This document shows positions 18,064 to 27,042 of a stretch of 64,000 bases of DNA, piece after piece; positions within the stretch are counted from its first letter, which is position 1, and the number at the start of each line of letters is the position of its first letter. The notes beneath the pieces are model-generated. The model saw only the letters and a program-made list of their open reading frames with translations. It made no database searches and had not been told where the DNA came from. Source of the DNA: Anaerolineales bacterium UBA6055 (GTDB lineage: Bacteria; Chloroflexota; Anaerolineae; Aggregatilineales; Phototrophicaceae). The stretch covers positions 186,001 through 250,000 of the forward strand of contig DIYL01000062.1 of assembly GCA_002428985.1 (NCBI GenBank). The letters are read 5' to 3'. The translations under genes and the position numbers were made by a program.

Positions 18064-18094
18064 AAAAGCATATTCGAATGTAAGGAATACACTC

Positions 18095-19348
18095 ATGTCC
18101 AGAAAACGGATAAGCCTACAACGTAAAACAGCGACACAACGTCATAAACAAAACAAATCCCCATCATCTATGGTCAGCGATGACTCAGATGTCACACGGA
18201 TGAGTTCAGTATTGCAGGCATATCCACAACGCGCCCAAAATCAACAGACTATCATGCACTTGCAACGGACAATCGGTAACCACGCTGTGCAAAACCTCTT
18301 GCAACGCAATGAGACAGATGAGGTCAAAACAAACTCAAATGAGAAAGACGATAGTTCGACAGAGCTAAAGCCACCCGAAGATACAATGTCGGTACCCGAT
18401 GACAAAAATTTTGAAGATTTTGATGGCAAGCAATATCGTGTTACAGGCAAAGCACCAAACCGTAAAATTGAAGAAGTCAAACGTATGACAACTGTTGATG
18501 GTGAGGTGTATTATGTCGCACTCGGTGAAGTGATCAACTTCATGGAGAAGATGCCCATTGTACGTTATTACAAAAATCCAGTTGACCTCGGTGATTGGTA
18601 TCCGTCGGTAACACATCTCAACGGCATGAATGTCAAGACACAGGACGGCATTACCGATGCTGTGTTGTTACAGCAAAACCTTAACGAGCAAATGGATCAA
18701 GCAGGGGATGATGTTGCACTTGGTCAAGATGCGATAGATGTTCTGTATACATATAGTTCAACTGAAGGATTCGGTTGGGATTTAGTTGATTGTGTCAAAG
18801 GTAAACTTGGGTTTGATGATAAAGTTATCCATATGCAGACACAGATGATTTTAGATGCGGTTTTACAGGGTAATTTAACATACATCTCGGCACATAGCCG
18901 TGGCACAATCAAGACCGATAATGCTGTCCGTAATGCTTTCAGAAAACTACAGGAACACTTCAGGCAAGAAGTGATCAAGGATGTTGCTGGATCACTCGAT
19001 CTAGAGCAAGGTAATGTCTTAAAAATGTGGAGTGTGATCAAAGCACTTGCGAAGACCAAAGCCAAAGAAGAGATGAACAAATACGTTCGCTTAGTCTATG
19101 CGGGTAATGCTGTTGTATTCCCATCTAGTGTATTGCCGATTGAATTCATTGTCGGCTATTATGACGGGGTGAGTATGACGGTGGGTAGTATGACACAAGC
19201 TGGCGTGGAGAAAAGTATTTTCGGGCATGGAAATGACGACTCAAAAATGACACATCAGTGGAGTGGTCATGGCTTCCGTGGCTACATCAAAAATGTCGTC
19301 AAGAAAATCAAGGGCAAAATAATTAAAGACAACGAATCGGATAACTAA
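18095..19348 (+). CDS. putative contractile-injection-system/polymorphic effector with hydrolase-like domain
   Basis: A 417-residue protein. The ATG at 18095 is preferred because TAAGGA precedes it and the longer frame upstream would run through RNA copy B. Residues 1-50 are basic and disordered; LQRTIGNHAVQNLLQR (56-71) matches the N-terminal motif common in proteins linked to extracellular contractile injection systems. A charged linker (72-110) follows, then a domain with TYSSTEGFGWDLVDCVKGKLG (219-239) and YISAHSRGT (263-271), a lipase-type nucleophile elbow with Ser268; His387 or His392 near the C-terminus could complete a triad. No injection-system structural gene is in the window. Function is inferred, not shown. 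Confidence 0.65.
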   Translation: MSRKRISLQRKTATQRHKQNKSPSSMVSDDSDVTRMSSVLQAYPQRAQNQQTIMHLQRTIGNHAVQNLLQRNETDEVKTNSNEKDDSSTELKPPEDTMSVPDDKNFEDFDGKQYRVTGKAPNRKIEEVKRMTTVDGEVYYVALGEVINFMEKMPIVRYYKNPVDLGDWYPSVTHLNGMNVKTQDGITDAVLLQQNLNEQMDQAGDDVALGQDAIDVLYTYSSTEGFGWDLVDCVKGKLGFDDKVIHMQTQMILDAVLQGNLTYISAHSRGTIKTDNAVRNAFRKLQEHFRQEVIKDVAGSLDLEQGNVLKMWSVIKALAKTKAKEEMNKYVRLVYAGNAVVFPSSVLPIEFIVGYYDGVSMTVGSMTQAGVEKSIFGHGNDDSKMTHQWSGHGFRGYIKNVVKKIKGKIIKDNESDN

Positions 19349-19349
19349 T

Positions 19350-19823
19350 ATGAGTATCAAAACCGATGTCTACAACGGACTCAAAACGCTACCCCGTATA
19401 TATAGCATCACCAATGAGTTAGATAGCCGTAGTTGGGTGCTTATTCAAATGCCATTTCCAACTGCACCCCATGCTCTTCATGATGATGAACTCACAGTTC
19501 AATTGCGTATAGATGAAAGTGAAAGTTACTTTACACTCTATTCCCCACTTGCGATCCTCAAAGAAGGCGACAAAAGCACTATCTATGAGCACATGTTGCA
19601 TCGCAATTTCTACGCCGAACAAACTGATGCACTTGCATTTGCCATCAATCAAGTCCAAGGGAATGATGTCTTACAAGCAGTTTATCATTGGATGCAAGAT
19701 TCTATTGATCCAGAACAATTCAAATCCCTTATAGAGAGAATGATGCAAGGACTCTTCACAATGATGGATGAAGTCGATAATGTGGCGAGCAAGTCCGATG
19801 TGATTGATCCGATCAATAAGTAG
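19350..19823 (+). CDS. small acidic protein, possible YbjN/CesT-like chaperone of the preceding effector
   Basis: A 157-residue acidic protein starting one base after the effector stop codon, so surely co-translated. The central part alternates strands and helices (ELTVQLRIDESESYFTLYSPLA, then FYAEQTDALAFAINQ), and the C-terminal helix is FKSLIERMMQGLFTMMDEVD. This layout resembles the YbjN/CesT fold of small secretion chaperones, but no diagnostic motif proves it. An immunity protein is the other reading. No signal peptide or membrane segment is present. Confidence 0.6.
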   Translation: MSIKTDVYNGLKTLPRIYSITNELDSRSWVLIQMPFPTAPHALHDDELTVQLRIDESESYFTLYSPLAILKEGDKSTIYEHMLHRNFYAEQTDALAFAINQVQGNDVLQAVYHWMQDSIDPEQFKSLIERMMQGLFTMMDEVDNVASKSDVIDPINK

Positions 19824-19888
19824 GATCCGCATTTTCCCACACCAATTTCAGAAACACACAAAGTATTCTTTTTGTTTTATCCTCGGTC

Positions 19889-21058
19889 TTAAATGTCCGC
19901 TGTCTTATGTTTAAATTTTCGATTCGCTATCGCTAACATCACAACCAGCATCGTTATAAATAATGGCACGATCATAAAGGCGTTAAAAATCCCGATGACA
20001 TCGGCGGTTGATCCCAAAACCTGAGGGATAATTAAAATGGCTAATCCGGCTGCTAAGGAGATGCGTGAACTGGCTAAATCGCTGGCATTTTCCCCGACTC
20101 TGGAGGCGATTGATAATCCGAGTGGGAATAAATTGGAAATTCCTAGCCCGACGATAAATAATCCGAGAATATTCAGCCAAGCGACTTGCCCCAACCAGAA
20201 TAGTGGAAAGCCGACTATAATTAAGCTGATTGCTAGCCATAGTAAATTTTGCGGTGCATAACGATAGGTGAGGCGACTCCCTAAGACCCTTCCGATAATC
20301 ATCGCGACTAAGAACACACTCAAGATGGATGCAGCTTGTTCTGTGGGTAGACCAACAACAGTATTCAAGAAATCAGCACTCCAAAATAACACACACCATT
20401 CCAACGCAACACATAAAAAGATTACAATCCAATACCACCAGAATAAGTTTGGTAGTTGTGTGTTTGACGTGTTGTCTGTTTTGTCAATTTTTGTAGTAGG
20501 GAATGACATCGTGCGGTTAATGACAAACATTGTCAGCCATAATCCTGCACCCAAAACAATCGCCACACGCCACGTTAATACTGTACCTGCACCAATTCCA
20601 ACGACTATCGGTACGATAGCTGCTAGAATACTAGCCACAATATTGGATTCTGTTAATGCGATTGCGCGGTTTTCACCATGTTCATCGGCTAAGGTTGATT
20701 GGATCATCACCAGTAGATACGTACCCAACCATCCCAGCATAAATGTGCCCAGAATGGTTAGTGGTGCGATCTGTGCGAGACTTAGTAAGATACCACCAGA
20801 TACCATTCCCAGCCCAGCGCCCCAAAATAACAGTTTTCGACCAAACCGTTGTGCCATCGATGCACCCGTTATTCCCGCAATAACCATGCCTAATGCAAAA
20901 CCGGTGACATGGAAACCGGTCACTGTATAATTGAGTGACAACTCTGCGCGGATAAATGGCATAATTGGACCAAGTGAGGTCTGCATGTAGGCGTAAAACC
21001 CCAATAAAACATAAGCTGATAATGTGAATTGATTGCGTATAAATGGCGATGTGGACAT
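19889..21058 (-). CDS. MFS transporter (CynX/NimT-like layout)
   Basis: A 389-residue carrier with about 12 membrane segments. It opens with a short tail, then MQTSLGPIMPFIRAELSLNYTVTGFHVTGFALGM and the loop 2-3 motif MAQRFGRKLLFWGAG (about 69-83). The second half starts near 200 after a polar loop (TKIDKTDNTSNTQ). Substrate unknown. It is divergent from a GntR/FCD regulator with 81 bases between, so the regulator probably controls it. Confidence 0.88.
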   Translation of the reverse strand: MSTSPFIRNQFTLSAYVLLGFYAYMQTSLGPIMPFIRAELSLNYTVTGFHVTGFALGMVIAGITGASMAQRFGRKLLFWGAGLGMVSGGILLSLAQIAPLTILGTFMLGWLGTYLLVMIQSTLADEHGENRAIALTESNIVASILAAIVPIVVGIGAGTVLTWRVAIVLGAGLWLTMFVINRTMSFPTTKIDKTDNTSNTQLPNLFWWYWIVIFLCVALEWCVLFWSADFLNTVVGLPTEQAASILSVFLVAMIIGRVLGSRLTYRYAPQNLLWLAISLIIVGFPLFWLGQVAWLNILGLFIVGLGISNLFPLGLSIASRVGENASDLASSRISLAAGLAILIIPQVLGSTADVIGIFNAFMIVPLFITMLVVMLAIANRKFKHKTADI

Positions 21059-21083
21059 AGTGTCTGTGCTTGTACATTTGGTT

Positions 21084-21110
21084 AATATTCTATATGATAT
21101 ATGAAATATT
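21084..21110. promoter_or_regulatory. AT-rich dyad between divergent MFS and GntR genes
   Basis: AATATT at 21084-21089 and again at 21105-21110 flank TCTATATGATATATGA, giving an imperfect dyad centred in the 81-base divergent promoter region. A plausible operator for the adjacent GntR/FCD protein, but not a recognised consensus. Confidence 0.3.
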
Positions 21111-21139
21111 ATTTTTTGGTTAGTCGGTAAGGGGGCAAC

Positions 21140-21835
21140 ATGGCAAAGCGATATACACCACCAGTAGCAGAATCAATTAAAGCACAACTCAAAAAATCGA
21201 CTAGCGATCTTATCTTTGATGCACTCCGTGAATCTATACTCACGGGTGAGCTTTCACCTGGAACACAACTTATTGAGAAAAATCTTGCAGCAGACTTTGG
21301 TGTGAGCAAAACACCGATTCGTGAGGCATTACATCATCTGAGCCATATCGGTTTAGTTGACCTGGAAACGGCTAAAGGTGCGACTGTTCATACGTTGACA
21401 TCTGAAGAAATCAAAGACATTTGGGAGATGCGTCAATATCTTGAACCGATGGCGTTGGAACTCAGTATTCCTCATTTAACAGATGACGAAATAGAACAGT
21501 TACGTGACTGCCTCGAAGAAGCTCGTAAATCACTTGATGCGGGTGAGATGAAAAAATTAAGTCAGATCAATACAGAATTTCACGAATTGCTCTATAGCAA
21601 GGCAGACAATCATTTGCTGATCCAATGGCTGGATAGTCTGAGTGATCGTCGTCGTTTGGTCTCGATGAATATTTGGGACATTGAAAATAACAGCGATACG
21701 GAATGGAAAGAACATCAGGTGATTTTTGAGGCGGTTGAAGTGCGTGATATTCCAACTGCTTCACAGGCATTAAAAGATCACATTGCTAACTTTACTAAAC
21801 AGGTACTGGCTCATCTAAAAAAAGATAATCAGTAG
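21140..21835 (+). CDS. GntR-family transcriptional regulator with FCD domain
   Basis: A 231-residue FadR-type regulator. The winged helix (about 18-85) contains LRESILTGELSPGTQL and DFGVSKTPIREAL, the family hallmark. The helical FCD domain (about 95-220) has EMRQYLEPMALELS and the metal or ligand positions Asp/His in NTEFHELLY and DHIANF. Such proteins bind carboxylic-acid effectors. It is divergent from the MFS gene and probably represses it. Start ATG 21140. Its stop codon lies next to a terminator stem. Confidence 0.93.
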   Translation: MAKRYTPPVAESIKAQLKKSTSDLIFDALRESILTGELSPGTQLIEKNLAADFGVSKTPIREALHHLSHIGLVDLETAKGATVHTLTSEEIKDIWEMRQYLEPMALELSIPHLTDDEIEQLRDCLEEARKSLDAGEMKKLSQINTEFHELLYSKADNHLLIQWLDSLSDRRRLVSMNIWDIENNSDTEWKEHQVIFEAVEVRDIPTASQALKDHIANFTKQVLAHLKKDNQ

Positions 21836-21859
21836 CGAAATAACTGATTATTTGTTTGT
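21825..21859 (+). terminator. terminator of the GntR gene
   Basis: ATAATCAGT (21825-21833) pairs perfectly with ACTGATTAT (21843-21851), followed by TTTGTTTG. The left arm overlaps the last codons of the gene. Confidence 0.6.
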
Positions 21860-21913
21860 CATTCCAAAATAGCATATTGAGGGTTTAGAAAAGTTCAGTA
21901 CAATATCACATTG

Positions 21914-21919
21914 TATAAT
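21914..21919 (+). promoter_or_regulatory. probable -10 box of the ABC-F gene, with long leader
   Basis: A perfect TATAAT stands 228 bases before the ABC-F start; no good -35 is visible. The rest of the 311-base gap (21836-22146) is an unusually long leader holding the mini-ORF at 21929 and a TGTACC/GGTACA hairpin (21939-21956). Confidence 0.4.
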
Positions 21920-21928
21920 GCAGAACTT

Positions 21929-21973
21929 ATGAGTCAGGTGTACCTTATTCGGTACAAATCGAATAGTCGTTGA
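21929..21973 (+). CDS. possible 14-residue leader peptide before the ABC-F gene
   Basis: ATG 21929 opens a 14-codon frame (MSQVYLIRYKSNSR) ending in TGA at 21973, starting ten bases after the TATAAT. It contains the TGTACC/GGTACA hairpin. ABC-F resistance genes are often controlled by translated leader peptides, so position and length are suggestive. No clear Shine-Dalgarno precedes it, and a mini-ORF of this length can arise by chance. Confidence 0.25.
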   Translation: MSQVYLIRYKSNSR

Positions 21974-22146
21974 GCAATCGGATAGGTTCATCATATCTGG
22001 CTTAATCTAAATTCAACGTCAGTCGAACGGATTGAAATCTTGCAGAGAAACAAGTGTAACGTCGATCGTTAATGAGCTTGGATATTAGCGAAATTTTGAT
22101 CGCGCATCCCAAATTAGACCACTAATAACAATAGGTAAACATACAT

Positions 22147-24141
22147 ATGCATATTATATCTTTCGACCGTTTGAGTCAGTCTTACGGCGGTAAGGATGTC
22201 TTCAAAAACCTTGATGGAAAAATCTTGGTAGATAGTAAAATTGGGCTGGTTGGTCCGAATGGTATCGGTAAAACGACGTTGCTCAAGTTGTTAGCTGGTA
22301 TTGAAGAGACTCTACAAGGTGACATCCATCGAATGGAGAACCTCAAAATTGGCTACCTCCGGCAAGAAGCTGTCCTTGCCTTTGCTGATAAAGAGAACAC
22401 ATTGGAGAGTGAAATGCTCCTCGTATTCGAAGAAGTCTTTGAAATGGAGCGTAAAATGCGGAGCATCGAAGAGGGTATGGCGGATGGTACAGCCACCGAT
22501 GACGACTTTGATTTATATAGTGATTTGCAAATTAAAGTAGACATTCATGGACTCTACGATTATGAACGCCGCATTCAGCGGACACTCGACGGACTTGGAT
22601 TTGATAAAGCTGATTGGCAAAAACCAATTAACATCCTCAGTGGTGGACAAAAGACGCGCGCTTTACTAGCGAAGTTGGTCTTGGAAGTCCCTGATTTACT
22701 GATTCTTGATGAGCCGACGAATCATCTCGATATTGAAGCGATTCGCTGGTTAGAAGGGATTTTACATGTCTGGGAAGGCGCGTTGCTGATTGTCAGTCAT
22801 GATCGCTATTTCTTAGATCGTGTTGTGAATCGTATTTGGGAAATGTCGCCGATCAATATCGAAGAATTTAAGGGTAACTACAGTGCGTATCTGCGCCAAA
22901 ATGCCGAACGACGCGCGCGGACACAAATTGAGTGGGATGCGATGATGGATCGCTTTAACAGCGAACTCAAGTACATCAAAAAGCACACGCTTGCTGACCC
23001 CAATGCCAAAGGACGCTTCAAGCGCATTTCGCGGGAGGTCGAAGCGGTTCAATCACATGGGATTGACGCGTTGCGTTATATCAAGCGTAAAAGCTGGTCT
23101 GAATATACCAATAATTTTGAGCGCAAAAATCCGCCCGCCACTGTGAAAGCTTTAGAGAGCGCGATGAAACGCCTCAAAAGCCCAATCCAATCACAAAAGG
23201 ATATGCGCGTTAAATTGGTTGCCGAAGAACGCGGTGCAGAGATTGTTTTACGTGGTCGTAACTTAACGATTGGTTATGAAAAAGATACCCCATTATTTGA
23301 TGCTGACAATATCGAACTCGCACGGGGGGATATTGCTGCTTTAATTGGACCAAATGGGGTTGGTAAATCATCCTTGCTGAAAACCTTGCTGGAAAAGATT
23401 CCTGCAATTCGCGGTGAATTCAAGTTTGGGAATGACCTGCAAATCGGCTATTTTGCGCAGGCACATGATGAGCTTGATCACGATAATACGGTCTTAGAAG
23501 AACTGATGCGCCATAAGGACAAAATTGGGATACACGATGCGCGTCAATATCTTGCGCTGTATCTCTTTAGCGGTGATGATGTCTTTAAACCAGTCAGTGC
23601 GCTTTCTGGTGGTGAACGCGGGCGCTTGGCATTAGCGATTCTAGGTATTCAGGGTGCGAATCTCCTCCTGCTAGATGAGCCGACAAATCACCTTGATCTG
23701 CCCGCACAAGAAGTCTTGCAAGAGGTGCTCCAAAATTATGACGGTACAATCCTTCTCGTAACCCATGATCGTTATCTAGTGGATCGACTTGCTACCCAAA
23801 TCTGGGACTTAAACGCAGGCTATATGCGTGTCTATAAGGGTACATACCAAAAATATCTGTCGGTGCTAGAAGATGAAAAAGCGAAGGGCATCGAGTCACC
23901 AACCCGAGACTTCAAGAAATCATCGAAGCAATCTGCAGTTGATCCTGAATTGATCAAAAACATGGAGACACAGATTATATCGCTAGAAGGTGAACTCGAA
24001 GAACTCGAAATGCTCTTGGCACATGCTAGTAAAGCCGGTGATGGCGACACCATTTCCAGCTTGAGCCAGAAATATAAAGCGCAACAACAACGCCTCGAAC
24101 AGCTCAATGCTGAGTGGGAAGCGTTACCAACCGAAGCTTAG
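22147..24141 (+). CDS. ABC-F family ATPase
   Basis: A 664-residue soluble protein with two ABC ATPase domains and no membrane segment. Walker A motifs are GPNGIGKT (36-43) and GPNGVGKS in the second domain; signatures LSGGQKTRAL and LSGGERGRLA; both Walker B run into DEPTNHLD. The linker between domains is long and charged, and the last 60 residues form a coiled coil (ELEELEMLLAHASK), as in Uup/YdiF-type members. These bind the ribosomal E site and relieve stalling or antibiotics. Start ATG 22147; weak ribosome site. Confidence 0.93.
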   Translation: MHIISFDRLSQSYGGKDVFKNLDGKILVDSKIGLVGPNGIGKTTLLKLLAGIEETLQGDIHRMENLKIGYLRQEAVLAFADKENTLESEMLLVFEEVFEMERKMRSIEEGMADGTATDDDFDLYSDLQIKVDIHGLYDYERRIQRTLDGLGFDKADWQKPINILSGGQKTRALLAKLVLEVPDLLILDEPTNHLDIEAIRWLEGILHVWEGALLIVSHDRYFLDRVVNRIWEMSPINIEEFKGNYSAYLRQNAERRARTQIEWDAMMDRFNSELKYIKKHTLADPNAKGRFKRISREVEAVQSHGIDALRYIKRKSWSEYTNNFERKNPPATVKALESAMKRLKSPIQSQKDMRVKLVAEERGAEIVLRGRNLTIGYEKDTPLFDADNIELARGDIAALIGPNGVGKSSLLKTLLEKIPAIRGEFKFGNDLQIGYFAQAHDELDHDNTVLEELMRHKDKIGIHDARQYLALYLFSGDDVFKPVSALSGGERGRLALAILGIQGANLLLLDEPTNHLDLPAQEVLQEVLQNYDGTILLVTHDRYLVDRLATQIWDLNAGYMRVYKGTYQKYLSVLEDEKAKGIESPTRDFKKSSKQSAVDPELIKNMETQIISLEGELEELEMLLAHASKAGDGDTISSLSQKYKAQQQRLEQLNAEWEALPTEA

Positions 24142-24156
24142 ATAAAATCTTCTCAA

Positions 24157-24203
24157 TTGCCGGAACATAGGTTGTCATCTAAATAATCTCACTGTTTCGG
24201 CAA
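24157..24203 (+). terminator. hairpin after the ABC-F gene
   Basis: TTGCCGGAACA (24157-24167) pairs with TGTTTCGGCAA (24193-24203) over 11 positions, one of them a G.U pair on the plus strand. The loop is 25 bases and there is no T-run, so it may stabilise the 3' end rather than terminate. Confidence 0.35.
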
Positions 24204-24305
24204 TATACCTCCGTATTATCCCTAAAAAGTCATAAGTTGTGTCACTTTATCAAATATGCTAGCATTCGGAGAATTTATGCATATAGATAGATTAAGAGGC
24301 GAAAC

Positions 24306-25193
24306 ATGGCGAATAAACCGATTCTTCTAGATGGCTCGATGGGGCAAGAAATTGTGAACCGTGGTGGGAAAAGTGGCTATGGAGAATGGTCGCTGGCAGC
24401 CTTACACGAAAATCCACAAATGGTTAAAGATATTCACTTGGATTATATCAAAGCGGGTGCAGATGTTATTACCACCAACACCTATAGCGCCACACGTGTC
24501 CGTATGAAGCATGTCGGGATTGAAGATCGTTTTGAAGAGTTGGTCAAATTGGCAGGTGAGCTTGCGGTGACAGCACGTGATGAAGCTGGAGCGGGTCATA
24601 TTAAAATTGCGGCGAGCTTTGGACCGCTTGAAGCCAGCTATATCAATTCGTTCTCACTCTGTTTTGATGAAATGGTGACGCAATTTACCGAATTGATGGA
24701 ACTCCTCGACCCGTATGTCGATATTTACCTCGGTGAAACATTTTCGACAATACAAGAATCGCGTGCATTTTTGACAGCGTCGCAAGGGCGCGACAAACAG
24801 ATATGGGTGTCGTGGACAACTCACGATCATGGCGAAACAGATTTACGTGGAAATGAACCTCTCAATCAAGCAATTGAGAGCATTGATGGATTTTCACCTG
24901 ATGCGGTGCTGATAAACTGCACAACACCCGATAGCATAGACGAGGCGTTACCAGTACTCAAAGCGACAGGATTAACGTATGGGGGCTATGCGAACGGCTT
25001 CAAAGAGATCCCGCAGACATGGCTTTCTGATGGTGATGTGGATCAGATTATTTCTCGCACCGATTTGACACCAGAAATTTATGCGGACCATGCACTCGAT
25101 TGGGTGAATGCAGGTGCAGGCATCATCGGTGGTTGCTGTAATGTCGGTCCAGCCCATATCGCAGAACTGCGCAAAGTTATCGACAGCGCATAA
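24306..25193 (+). CDS. homocysteine S-methyltransferase family protein
   Basis: A 295-residue barrel that transfers methyl groups to homocysteine (or a related thiol) to form methionine. The zinc ligands are Cys205 (INCTTP), Cys277 and Cys278 (GGCCNVGP), all present. The N-terminal LLDGSMGQEIVNRGG is typical. It belongs to the BHMT/MmuM branch without a B12 domain. The methyl donor is not evident. Start ATG with AGAGGCG upstream. The next gene follows within ten bases. Confidence 0.9.
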   Translation: MANKPILLDGSMGQEIVNRGGKSGYGEWSLAALHENPQMVKDIHLDYIKAGADVITTNTYSATRVRMKHVGIEDRFEELVKLAGELAVTARDEAGAGHIKIAASFGPLEASYINSFSLCFDEMVTQFTELMELLDPYVDIYLGETFSTIQESRAFLTASQGRDKQIWVSWTTHDHGETDLRGNEPLNQAIESIDGFSPDAVLINCTTPDSIDEALPVLKATGLTYGGYANGFKEIPQTWLSDGDVDQIISRTDLTPEIYADHALDWVNAGAGIIGGCCNVGPAHIAELRKVIDSA

Positions 25194-25199
25194 TTGATT

Positions 25200-25976
25200 A
25201 TGATGGTTCAAGTATCCCAACATGATGATGTCAATGCGGTTTTAGAACGCTATCTTCATCACATCAAAGCAATTCTTGCAGACAAATTTGTCGGGATGTA
25301 TGTGTATGGCTCACTCACAACTGGATATTTTGATTGGGATAGTAGTGATATTGATTTTCTGGTTGTGACGACGATAGAAATTCGGGGCGATCTACTAAAA
25401 AAACTCCAGCAGATGCACATCGAGCTATCAAAGCAGAGTGACCGCTGGGGTTTAGAGATCGAAGCGTCTTATATCCCGAAAAAAGCTCTATGGAAACACG
25501 ACCTCAACAACCGGCATCACCCGCATATCGACCGTGGTGATAACAAACTTGCGGTCATGCAACATGATATGGATTGGGTGGTGCAACGCTATACCTTGCT
25601 TGAAAATGGTATGGTTTTAGATGGTGAACCGCTCGAGAAATTAATCGCACCCATCTCTATCGAGACCTTACGCGCCACCATGGTGGAACTAATGGACTTC
25701 TGGTGGATACCACAGAGCAACAACCCTGATATGTTTGTGGGCGAAGGGGCAGGCTATAGTTGCTATGCGATTTTGTCGATGTGTCGGATGTTGTATACGT
25801 ATCGCACAGGCAAAACCACCGCCAAAGTACCCGCCGGAAAATGGGCTATCGGTGTTGTTGATGCACAATGGCATGATCTTATTCAACTCGCACTCTATAA
25901 CCTCAATGGCTCACCCGATATAACGCAGGGAAATGTGCAAGCCTTCATACGCTATGTTGATAGTCTAATGCGCTAA
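25200..25976 (+). CDS. nucleotidyltransferase, AadA-like (DUF4111-type)
   Basis: About 258 residues. The nucleotidyltransferase signature is YGSLTTGYFDWDSSDIDFLVV, with the two metal-binding Asp residues in SDIDFL, and a helical C-terminal half (MLYTYRTGK, PAGKWAIGVV) like the streptomycin/spectinomycin adenylyltransferases. Similarity to AadA does not prove antibiotic activity; many homologues have other substrates. Start could be ATG 25200 or 25203, or TTG 25194. It directly follows the methyltransferase gene and may be co-transcribed. Confidence 0.8.
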   Translation: MMVQVSQHDDVNAVLERYLHHIKAILADKFVGMYVYGSLTTGYFDWDSSDIDFLVVTTIEIRGDLLKKLQQMHIELSKQSDRWGLEIEASYIPKKALWKHDLNNRHHPHIDRGDNKLAVMQHDMDWVVQRYTLLENGMVLDGEPLEKLIAPISIETLRATMVELMDFWWIPQSNNPDMFVGEGAGYSCYAILSMCRMLYTYRTGKTTAKVPAGKWAIGVVDAQWHDLIQLALYNLNGSPDITQGNVQAFIRYVDSLMR

Positions 25977-26054
25977 CCGAATCCAGTGATTTTCATCTGA
26001 TAGTTACAACGTGCAAGATAAACAGAGATATCCTCATCCCTACAATGTGTGTTG

Positions 26055-26351
26055 TTAGGCAGCATCAATACCAAGCTTAATCAGTTGTGTTATTGACAGC
26101 CAAATAAGAATTGAGAGTAAAGCAAGTATAAATAGCTGATTATCCAATGCCGGAGGAATAATCTCAAAACGTGGTTCTGTATTCATAGAGGCAATGAATC
26201 GCATCACTGCAACAAATCCCCATGAAAACAGTAGAATAAACGGACCACGTCTCCATGTATACTCAAAATCCTTGATCACCGCAACAAGGGGTAAAAGCAG
26301 GAGCATAAACCAGAATGCGTTGATTGTATTTGCTATTGTATATAGCATCAT
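26055..26351 (-). CDS. small membrane protein, unknown
   Basis: A 98-residue protein with three predicted membrane segments (about 8-25, 37-52 and 73-92 counted from the chosen Met). ATG 26351 is favoured because AAAGGAG stands five bases upstream; the frame extends 11 codons further. No motif is recognised. It is isolated between the nucleotidyltransferase (convergent) and the HTH gene (divergent, about 295 bases away). Confidence 0.6.
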   Translation of the reverse strand: MMLYTIANTINAFWFMLLLLPLVAVIKDFEYTWRRGPFILLFSWGFVAVMRFIASMNTEPRFEIIPPALDNQLFILALLSILIWLSITQLIKLGIDAA

Positions 26352-26589
26352 ATTTACTCCTTTGTTTTTATTAGTATACACCAAAAATGAAATGTAGATC
26401 GGATGACATAGTTACCGTCTCCATGAACCAGAATGTACTGCGTGCGTCTTTGTTTTCTGCGAGTCAGTCTTTCAGTCCGTACAATCCCATTGTTATGTCC
26501 CCCCGATGTGGCTCAGTGTCAAATAATTAGAGGATAACCTGGTATACAAATATGTCGCTACCAGAGAGTAAACTGATATATACTTAAAT

Positions 26590-26617
26590 GTGGGTGTAAA
26601 TTTGTGTATATGTGTAT
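26590..26617 (+). repeat. direct repeat unit 1 flanking the HTH gene
   Basis: A 28-base block starting GTGGGTGTAAA and rich in GTGTA, 30 bases before the HTH start. It matches 27033-27060 at 24 of 28 positions. GTGTA elements recur at 8-10 base spacing, roughly one helical turn, as in multi-site operators. Confidence 0.6.
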
Positions 26618-26646
26618 TGAATCGATGATTTAGGATAAAGTGTGGC

Positions 26647-27042
26647 ATGCCCCCGTATGATCCCTACTTTTGGGAAATTAGTGTTGATCCAGAAATGATG
26701 GAATCGTTATCGGTTATGCCCGACTTCCTCGAAGAACTGACAAAAACACCCGAAGAACAATCTGCTGACGACCAAAAAGAAGCCCTAAAACAAGAAGCAA
26801 TTGATCTGATTAAGGCGTTGATTCAGACAGAAATTACCCCCAAGCAACGCCAAATCGTCGAATTGTATTTTTACGAAAATAAATCACAGCAAGCGATTGC
26901 CGAAGAACTCAATATCAGTCAGCAAGTCGTGAGTAAGCACTTGTTTGGCGCGGTGCGCAACGGTCGGCGGGTGGGTGGTGCTATGGCAAAATTGCGTAAA
27001 TTATGCAAAAAATCAGGCATTGATCCGAAAAAGTGGGTGTAA
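26647..27042 (+). CDS. HTH protein with sigma-70 region 4-like domain
   Basis: A 131-residue protein. Residues 1-50 are acidic (DPYFWEISVDPEMMES, TPEEQSADDQ); 64-99 form a sigma region 4/LuxR-type HTH (TPKQRQIVELYF, QAIAEELNISQQVVSKHL); the tail 100-131 is strongly basic. There is no region 2, so it is not a complete sigma factor. It looks like the small phage-type or regulatory HTH proteins. It is bracketed by a 28-base direct repeat whose second copy includes its stop codon, which suggests autoregulation or a mobile cassette. Confidence 0.75.
   Translation: MPPYDPYFWEISVDPEMMESLSVMPDFLEELTKTPEEQSADDQKEALKQEAIDLIKALIQTEITPKQRQIVELYFYENKSQQAIAEELNISQQVVSKHLFGAVRNGRRVGGAMAKLRKLCKKSGIDPKKWV

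Noticed and set aside
17690..18094. N-terminal extension of the effector gene to a start at 17690
   Set aside because: The upstream frame runs through the structured RNA copy B and has no protein-like character; ATG 18095 has its own TAAGGA site.
20268..20930. 220-codon plus-strand ORF
   Set aside because: Antisense to the MFS gene, whose motifs and membrane pattern are clear; composition is that of a shadow frame.
25200..25976. Aminoglycoside resistance gene
   Set aside because: Only the general nucleotidyltransferase signature supports it; family similarity does not establish resistance, so it is listed with a neutral name.
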